Positions 10,874 through 16,544 of a DNA stretch of 16,544 nt are shown one piece after another. The translations under genes and the position numbers were made by a program. The DNA is from Globomyces pollinis-pini (lineage: Eukaryota; Chytridiomycota; Chytridiomycetes; Rhizophydiales; Globomycetaceae): contig MU621447.1 in NCBI GenBank assembly GCA_025399215.1, positions 1-16,544 of the forward strand, written 5' to 3'. The notes under the pieces were generated by a model. The model was not told the origin of the DNA. It did not search any database and saw nothing but the letters and a program-made list of their open reading frames with translations. The first letter of the stretch is position 1; every line of letters starts with the position of its first letter.

Positions 10874-11225
10874 TCATTGGATTGATTGAAGAAATAGTTT
10901 AGTTTGAATAATTGTAACTTCTAAATATATAAGATTCATATTGAAATGTTCGCCTTTCATTTGATGGCATGACCATCGTTCAAACATCTAGAAAATTCTG
11001 CTCGTGATTCGATTGAATCACAACATGTCCTCAATTCGCGAAAACCAAGATACAACATACGAATTCATTGCTCAGCTAACGATATCCACGTTTATTTATA
11101 CATGGTACGTTTATTGTTTATCATGGTATCAAAAAATCATCAGATGTGTTTCAACGGAAAGCCTGTTATGATCACCTGAAGTCTTTTTAAATCCTGCATC
11201 AAATCAGATTTTCTTTGACTTTTTA
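10874..11225 (+). promoter_or_regulatory. Intergenic and 5' region of the repeat protein gene
   Basis: No confident gene lies here. It contains an 18-nt perfect hairpin at 11004-11021 (GTGATTC, loop GATT, GAATCAC) and, at 11032-11044, a 13-mer CAATTCGCGAAAA that recurs upstream of the P450 gene. A 48-codon open frame starts at ATG 11025 and has a hydrophobic stretch, but I could not link it by splicing to the gene downstream. A possible leader intron (11181-11207, 27 nt, GT to CAG) ends 18 nt before the ATG at 11226. Confidence 0.35.
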
Positions 11226-11609
11226 ATGAAAACTTTCCTTCCTGAACTACAGTCGATCTCCGAAACTCTTTTCAAACCAGTGGATTTATCAACACTTACA
11301 AAGCCTTTAGGGACTTTGGATTTGATGCGACCTTTCCCAACTTTGGATGCTTTTGATGATGAAAATTCTGATATTCCTCAACAAACTAGTCCAGAGAGTG
11401 CCAATTCTAAACAATACGAAATATTCAATATTTTGAAACCGTTAGGAACATTGGACATTATGCAACCATTCCCAACATTGGATAATTTTGATGAAGACCA
11501 TTCAGATACGGTTGTTATCAATGATCCATTAGCTATATCCTCAGTTACATTAACAAGTCTTCAAAAGAGTATGTCTGCTTTTCACTAACAATTAGTGATG
11601 ACTGAATAG
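11226..11609 (+). CDS. Small acidic protein with a duplicated 24-residue motif, about 118 aa
   Basis: Exons are 11226-11568 and 11596-11609. The 27-nt intron is a textbook example (GTATGT donor, ACTAAC branch candidate, TTAG acceptor) and replaces the apparent end SMSAFH with MMTE and a TAG stop. I do not recognise the protein. Residues 26-49 and 71-94 are copies of one motif, consensus KPLGTLD[LI]M[RQ]PFPTLD then x-FD and an acidic tail ending SD, identical at 18 of 24 positions. Eight of the codons differ only synonymously, so the protein motif, not the DNA, seems to be conserved. The protein lacks signal peptide, membrane segment and visible fold, so it is probably disordered with two linear binding motifs. 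It might bind a partner or activate transcription; neither is shown. The start at ATG 11226 is tentative because frame 0 remains open just upstream and a leader intron is possible. Confidence 0.7.
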
Positions 11610-11628
11610 TGTTTTAAGATTCTGTTTT

Positions 11629-11634
11629 AATAAA
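11629..11634 (+). terminator. Poly(A) signal candidate of the repeat protein gene
   Basis: AATAAA lies 19 nt after the TAG stop, facing the OGG1 signal 22 nt further on. Confidence 0.5.
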
Positions 11635-11656
11635 GTCTTTTTGTGAATAATATTTG

Positions 11657-11662
11657 TTTATT
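11657..11662 (-). terminator. Poly(A) signal candidate of OGG1
   Basis: On the minus strand AATAAA lies 19 nt beyond the OGG1 stop. The two convergent genes therefore have closely spaced 3' signals in a 72-nt spacer, and their mRNAs may overlap. Confidence 0.5.
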
Positions 11663-11681
11663 TTAACAGTATATTGAAGGT

Positions 11682-12951
11682 CTATCGTTTACGTTTCTTT
11701 GTTGGACCTTTCTGGAACATACTTAAATCTGCTGCAAACAAGATTGTATGTGCCCATCCCGAGTACGTCCCAAATTTCTTCAGAAACAATTCGTGTATGC
11801 TCTTATAAACTTTTGGAGTTAGTGTTGTTCCTTTTAAATTATAGTCTCGTTGAGCGATTTGCCAAACGTGAGTGTCAACTGGAATCGCGTCGTATTTGTC
11901 CATGCTAAAGTCAATAATCTGATCACGAAATACCTAAATAAACATATGCAATCGGCAACCTTGGGTCCCACTACAAGTTAATGATAATGCAAAAACCTCC
12001 AGTTAATTTCAATAATTCAGATTTCGTATCTTCCATTTGATGTATATTGGCCAACCAACTTTCACCTTGATCTGATATAAACTTGACACTAATTGCGATA
12101 TATTTGGCACGATAACCAAACCCAAATTCACGAAGTTTACTTTCCAAATTCTTTTGACTGTTTAATGATTGCAACGTTGGAAACGAATAAAATTCTTGAT
12201 TCACTTGATTATGATCTAAAACATTTCCATAGTAGTCTCCATACTCTTTACAGAGTCTTTGAACCATAGATGTAATTCTTGGAATGTTGTTATTTGACGA
12301 ACAAATAAACGATAGAATTGTTTCCAACTTTGGCTGCTTAAGTATTCTTAACCCTTCAAAACCAATTGATTTCTTTTCAAAATTAGAATCATTTCTCCAT
12401 TCTTTCCTGTTCAAGAGTCAATTACGTGATAGATACCATAGAGGTGCTAAGAGAATATCCAACTGAAAATAACTTCGCAATTGTCTTCGAACTTCTTCCA
12501 CTGTTTGGTTGTTCCGTATCTATTACCGTTTAGAAATAATATACATAAATACAGTAAATAAAACGTCATCATTTGTCTGTCTAAGGGTTATCCAAGAAGT
12601 ATCCAATACACATGTCCACTCTGAAATGTTAGTTTGGATCCATCGAAATGACTGTCCAGAGACCAAAGATTTCTCGATTCTTAGTTCAGTGGGTTTAACC
12701 TCAAGAGAATGCCAGATTAATCCATCATGTGGAAGTTCAATATCATCGCTTTTGCAATCCTGAGAACCAAATTCATTTTTGATAGGATTTTCATCCATTA
12801 TATTGGCTTGTGTTTCGGTTTTTACAATTGAATCAGAATGATTGTAGGTTGTTGTTGTATCTTCTGTGATTGAATCACTTACTTCTATTTTAACTTTCTT
12901 TAGAGTTTCTGAATCCTCTGATCCGGAGTTTATAATAGGTTTACAGTCCAT
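11682..12951 (-). CDS. OGG1: OGG1, 8-oxoguanine DNA glycosylase/AP lyase, about 383 aa
   Basis: Exons from the 5' end are 12951-12553, 12519-12437, 12406-11997, 11970-11934 and 11904-11682, with introns of 33, 30, 26 and 29 nt. It removes 8-oxoguanine from DNA and nicks the abasic strand in base-excision repair. All hallmarks are present: WHSLEV (from 80), SGQSFRW (98-104), SFICSSNNNIPRI (from 193, the strand-inserting asparagine loop), the hairpin LTGVGPKVADC with catalytic Lys301, and IPVDTHVW with catalytic Asp320, followed by WQIAQRDY. The first 75 residues are an acidic, Ser/Thr-rich extension not seen in human OGG1, and the C-terminus PTKKRKR looks like a nuclear localisation signal. 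ATG 12951 is the only in-frame ATG in its open frame, which continues upstream without a stop for about 60 codons. The gene is convergent with the repeat protein gene and divergent from the sulfatase-like gene. Confidence 0.96.
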
Positions 12952-13285
12952 TTTGCCAGATATTGTTATATGTTTTGTAATATCAAGAATTGAGACCGGT
13001 ATCGATTTCGGATGATATTTGCTATTGAACAAAGGTAAAGTTGATACAATAGGAAGAACCGAGAATACTGTTGTTTTGTATATAATTGGCAAGGTTAATT
13101 TGGATAAAATGACAATTTTGAGACAAATGGAAATAGGTTAACAAAGAATTTAATTTTTACGAAAGTGACGGTTTATCCATGAATGTTTCTTGGATACTTT
13201 CTTCTTTCTGTTCTTGGTCTAGGAATACCGGATAAAATTGATCATTCTTGGCTAATGAATTGAAAACTGTTGCCTTTGTTTCAAC
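12952..13285. promoter_or_regulatory. Spacer between divergent OGG1 and sulfatase-like gene
   Basis: This 334-bp stretch should carry both promoters. The OGG1 frame stays open to about 13138 on the minus strand without an ATG, encoding a hydrophobic, Lys-containing stretch that could be chance or a non-AUG extension. A separate 44-codon open frame lies on the minus strand at about 13155-13290, but it has no start and no splice link. No TATA box is obvious. Confidence 0.35.
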
Positions 13286-15477
13286 ATGTTAAAGTCGTTT
13301 TTACTTGCCAATATTCTATCAAATGCCCTTTATAAACTGTACATTTCATATATAGAAGCAGAACAAGTGGATTTAATATGGTTTGTATGGTGTCCGTCAG
13401 TGTTTCTATCTGATGGACTATTCTTTGGACTATTATATTGGATTTATACTGGCATAGAATCATCAAAAACTACGGCTATTGTAAGAGTTATGTATGGGTC
13501 ATTATTTATGATGATGAATGTTGTATACTTATTCGCATTGCTTGCAGCAAGTACTTATTTAGCATTTACTGGTTCAATGGTAATATCGTTTGTCTAAGAA
13601 TAGTTGAATTTTGCCTTGATTGGTGATGTAGGAGAAGAGATTTCTGAGTTTGGTCCAATGTTATCTTCTGCAAAACAGTACATTGGTGTTTTTGTATTGG
13701 TGTATATTGTTCTTTACACCGTGATATATCTACTGAATAATATGCACCACAAGAAATCAAAAGGAAACCGATTACGGAAGAAGCAAGTAGTTATGCAAAC
13801 GCTGTTATGTATAACATATCTTCTATTGGTGTTCGTTTATCGACCATTAACTCCATGGGACGCAATATCTACAAATATATTTTTAGAAGTATTAGATGGC
13901 CCGAAAAGGGATGAAATGCCAGAGTATTTCTAATCCGACCTAATCATTTTAGTTTACATTGTTTTCCAATTCTGGACAAAAATGCCTTGTCTCCTGCTGG
14001 ATTATTTAACTTAACTACAAAAACTACATCTAACTCAAGCTCAATCTTTATTCAACCGGATTCTTTGCGAGATGTACATGATTTCCGATTTTTGAATACC
14101 ACACCAAAGCAAAACACCATAAAGAACATTGTTTGGGTTTTTATAGAATCAGGTCGAAATGATTTGTGGCCGATGGACTACAATTCTAAAATCGCAAAAG
14201 AGTACTTCAATAATGAAACCAGACATATGAAACCTATCAATCCATTTTATTCCAAGTTAGTTAATGAATCACTCTGGATCCAAGGAGCTACTACTACTTC
14301 CAGTTATACTATCAAATCATTGGCAAGCAGTCTTTGCTCTATGTCGCCGCTTCCAGCAGATTTTGCAAAGGAACGAAACTACCCATTTTACAAAACATGT
14401 TTGCCGGAACTTCTCAACACTCATGGTTTCAGTACACTATATTTACAACCTTCAAGTATAAATTTTGATTTGCAGTACATTGTCCTGGAAAAGACTGGTA
14501 TCCCCTGGTTTGCAAAATCAAGCATTGATGAAGGTGGGTTGGATTCGTTTGGTGGAGAAAAGCCAGAAGAAATTAATTACTTTGGATATCAGGATCAAGT
14601 TTTAATTCCGAAAGTTATAGATTTTATAAAAAACTCTACAGCACATCAAAAACCTTATTTTTTGTCGCTCTTAACAAACGCAAATCATCATCCATTTGGA
14701 ACACCAAAGAACTGGACTATGAGAGAATTTACTGCTGATGAAAAGATGAATCAATTTTTTAATTCTATCGCATATGTGGATACTTATTTAGAGAGTTTGA
14801 TCAGCGAACTAAAAACGCTAGATCCTAGAAATGAAACCCTATATATATTTACGGGAGACCATGGCTATGGTTTAAACGAATATGGTATGTCAGGGGCATG
14901 TGGAAATGGATATGAACAGGCATTCAAGATAACAATGTCATTACATACTGAAAATAAATATTTCAAGAAAATACTTGGCCATCAGAAAATCTTTGGAAAC
15001 TATGAAAACACTGATATCGTACCTACTATTCTTGACATTTTAAATTACGATAATTTCAACCCGCAAATCAGATTGGATTATGGTTACGAAGGAGATAGTT
15101 TGTTGCACGCATATCGGCCTAGACCAACATTTTCGTATGGAAATCCGGGCCTATCCGTTGTCGTTTTCCGAGAAAATGGTCTAAAATTGCTCTTGCAAGT
15201 AGATATTTGCAAATTTACAGTTTATGACTTGATTCAAGATCCGAACGAGTTAAACCCAGTCGACATTAACACAAATGAAACAGTAAAATTATGGGTTGAG
15301 TATGGAAAATATAAAATGCACTCGGAAATCAAAAGAGTTCGATCAGAGTATCATTTCGATGATACACCCAAATCCACTGTTCCTGTCGTAGTAATTATCA
15401 TATTGATGGTTACACTAATCTGTTTATGTTCAGGTACTGCGAACAAGACTGAATATCAAACGGTGTCTTCAAAATAA
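13286..15477 (+). CDS. Polytopic membrane protein with sulfatase/alkaline-phosphatase-fold domain, about 712 aa
   Basis: Exons are 13286-13579, 13604-13923 and 13953-15477, with introns of 24 and 29 nt. The first 200 residues hold about four hydrophobic helices and end with RPLTPWDAIS, an arrangement typical of fungal sulfatase-domain membrane proteins and comparable to bacterial LtaS. The catalytic domain follows: NIVWVFIESGRND with metal-ligand candidate Glu270, TTTSSYTIKSLASSLC with probable nucleophile Thr324 in place of the Cys/Ser of true sulfatases, and IFTGDHGYG with metal ligands Asp507 and His508. NHHPFG may supply another His. Several N-x-S/T sites fit an extracytoplasmic domain. 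A further hydrophobic helix lies at about 679-698. Likely activity is a metal-dependent phospho- or sulfo-transfer/hydrolysis at the membrane; the substrate is unknown. Alternative 3' splicing (15463-15489) would change the last residues and move the stop to 15523-15525. Confidence 0.85.
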
Positions 15478-15565
15478 ATTAAATATTAGTCTGTTAGTAA
15501 TGATGGTTCCCCACTTCCACTTTGAGATTTTTCCCCCTTGTGCCACTTTCATTTTGATGGCCCCG

Positions 15566-15578
15566 CAATTCGCGAAAA
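15566..15578. promoter_or_regulatory. Shared 13-mer with TTCGCGAA palindrome core, second copy
   Basis: CAATTCGCGAAAA is identical to 11032-11044. Both copies lie about 180-215 bp upstream of a start codon, on the same strand. The core resembles E2F/MBF-type sites, but no binding factor can be assigned from sequence alone. Confidence 0.3.
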
Positions 15579-15741
15579 TCATCCAAATTTGCACTCCTTT
15601 TAATTGCAGTCACATAATCAGTTAGTGAATTATTTTAGACACCAAAAAGGAGGCCTTTTTAAATCCAAAAATCGCTTTTGGTGGGAAACACTGATCAATG
15701 TGGCTTACCATACTAAAGTGGAAATGGAATTTAATGAAAAG

Positions 15742-15747
15742 TATAAA
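15742..15747 (+). promoter_or_regulatory. TATA-box candidate for the P450 gene
   Basis: TATAAA lies 32 nt upstream of the ATG, which would leave a leader of only a few bases. It could be chance in this AT-rich DNA. Confidence 0.25.
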
Positions 15748-15779
15748 TCAAAGGAAAAAATAAAGGAAAGTCTACAAAT

Positions 15780-16544
15780 ATGGATATCATCAGATATGAA
15801 TTAGTTGAACAGGTGTTGGCTGCCGGAAAAGAAAATCCAACTATAGTAAAAACTTTGGTAGTTATTGGAGGTTTATTGATTTGGTCAAAATTACCAAAAT
15901 CAAGTAAAATCCCTGGTCCACCTACCATTCCTTTAATAGGAAATTATCAAATGATAGCGTATGCTTTTTGTCTGCTTATCCTAGTCATTCATTTTCAAGA
16001 ACTGTCAATGAGTACTTTATCAAACTCAACAATCAATACGGACCATTGGTGGAATTAAAGCAAATGACATTGTATAATCCCAATCGATTAACACTATTAG
16101 GACCAACTATGTTGTTGCTGATGCTTATGAAGTGAAGCGAATCCTCACTGATACAACAACGTTTTCTAGAAGTGAACTGTTCCAACAAATTGGAAGGTAA
16201 CTTGTACTATTAATTGATCATAGTGGGTTGTTCCATCACGCTCTGTTTGTCCTTCCCAGTGGCGAACAATGGAAACGACACCGAAAGTTGATTCAACCTG
16301 CCTTTGGTCCAACACATCTCAGACATGCAGCATTGGTTTCAGTGGAAACTATGGGTGAACTTATCACTACACTGGATGCAATGTTCACAGATTCTGACAC
16401 GGTAAAAGTTAATATGCATGGTGCTTTAACGGCCACTGCACTGGACGTTGTGTAAGACACTAAAACATTTAACATTAGTGGCAAAGTAGCATTTGGAGAG
16501 TCTCTTCATTCAGTTGAACGATTTTCAAGTGGAGGAGATACAGT
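15780..16544 (+). CDS. Cytochrome P450, N-terminal part (3' end outside window)
   Basis: Exons are 15780-15958, 15985-16071, 16101-16196, 16224-16451 and 16479 to the window edge, with introns of 26, 29, 27 and 27 nt. P450s are haem-thiolate monooxygenases; this one has a microsomal layout. A hydrophobic anchor (TLVVIGGLLIW) is followed by the proline hinge IPGPPTIPLIG, then YGPLVELKQMTLTNYVVAD (beta-1 region), TFSRSELFQQIGSGL (B-C region), the helix-C haem-propionate motif GEQWKRHRKLIQPAF with the W-x-x-x-R pattern, and ALDVVGKVAFGESL. The I-helix, ExxR and haem-binding Cys lie beyond the window. The splice chain is supported by the continuous P450 alignment at every junction. ATG 15780 is the first ATG in frame directly before the anchor. 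Family and substrate cannot be assigned. Confidence 0.94.

Larger units (their letters stand above)
15478..15779 (+). promoter_or_regulatory. Promoter and leader region of the P450 gene
   Basis: No supported gene lies here. It contains the 13-mer CAATTCGCGAAAA (15566-15578), two adjacent perfect hairpins (15644-15660 and 15665-15681) and a TATAAA at 15742-15747. A 66-codon frame at 15604-15804 lacks an ATG start, overlaps the P450 start in another frame and is treated as chance. Confidence 0.4.

Noticed and set aside
11025..11171. 48-codon open frame starting MSSIREN with a hydrophobic segment
   Set aside because: It is short, has no recognisable homology, and contains the shared 13-mer. I could not connect it by introns of the usual size to the gene at 11226 without meeting a stop.
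11682..11720. Possible 26-nt intron at the end of OGG1 (GTCCAA to GATAG)
   Set aside because: The donor is poor, and splicing would remove the basic KKRKR end, a likely nuclear localisation signal.
13155..13290. Minus-strand 44-codon open frame as an upstream OGG1 exon
   Set aside because: It has no start codon, and the only splice to the OGG1 frame would need a 93-nt intron in the wrong phase.
15604..15804. 66-codon frame upstream of the P450
   Set aside because: It starts with a non-ATG codon and overlaps the P450 start in another frame. The region looks like promoter and leader.
1..16544. Mobile elements, CRISPR arrays, tRNA or rRNA genes
   Set aside because: None was seen. There are no terminal repeats, transposase motifs, regular spacers or tRNA-like folds on either strand.

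Overview
This is a eukaryotic nuclear window packed with protein-coding genes, each cut by extremely short spliceosomal introns. Once the introns are modelled it holds seven supported genes (one truncated by the window edge) and one weak candidate. I count 33 introns needed to keep conserved proteins in frame. Thirty-two are 23-35 nt long and one is 53 nt. About 29 start with GTA, 26 end with TAG, and many carry a CTAAT/CTAAC/TTAAC-like branch-site candidate shortly before the AG. TAA, TGA and TAG all act as stops, so the standard code fits. The gene content (Tip20/RINT1, VPS8, OGG1, a membrane-anchored sulfatase-like protein of a type common in fungi, a microsomal P450), moderate AT-richness and very short spacers suggest a fungus or close relative, probably early-diverging. 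I cannot name the species.

Layout: (i) 594-3441 (+) a divergent, large Hsp70-superfamily protein in 5 exons. (ii) 3502-5939 (-) a RINT1/Tip20-type ER tethering subunit in 13 exons, convergent with (i). (iii) 5997-10873 (+) VPS8, the CORVET tethering subunit, in 7 exons, divergent from (ii) with only 57 bp between the two ATGs. (iv) 11226-11609 (+) a small, apparently undescribed acidic protein with a duplicated 24-residue motif. (v) 11682-12951 (-) OGG1, 8-oxoguanine DNA glycosylase, in 5 exons, convergent with (iv). (vi) 13286-15477 (+) a polytopic membrane protein with an extracytoplasmic alkaline-phosphatase/sulfatase-fold domain, in 3 exons. (vii) 15780-16544 (+) the 5' part of a cytochrome P450, at least 5 exons, running off the window.

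The RINT1 and VPS8 neighbours both act in vesicle tethering (Golgi-to-ER and early endosome respectively) and share one tiny bidirectional promoter. The other genes are not obviously linked in function. No mobile element, CRISPR, tRNA or rRNA was seen.

The features most worth a second look are the intron architecture (including a 53-nt intron built from two abutting GT-AG units, a GC-AG intron and microexons of 21 and 26 nt), the repeat protein at 11226, and the Hsp70-like protein with altered nucleotide-binding loops. Naive reading frames here look frameshifted or prematurely stopped, but the short introns account for nearly all of that.
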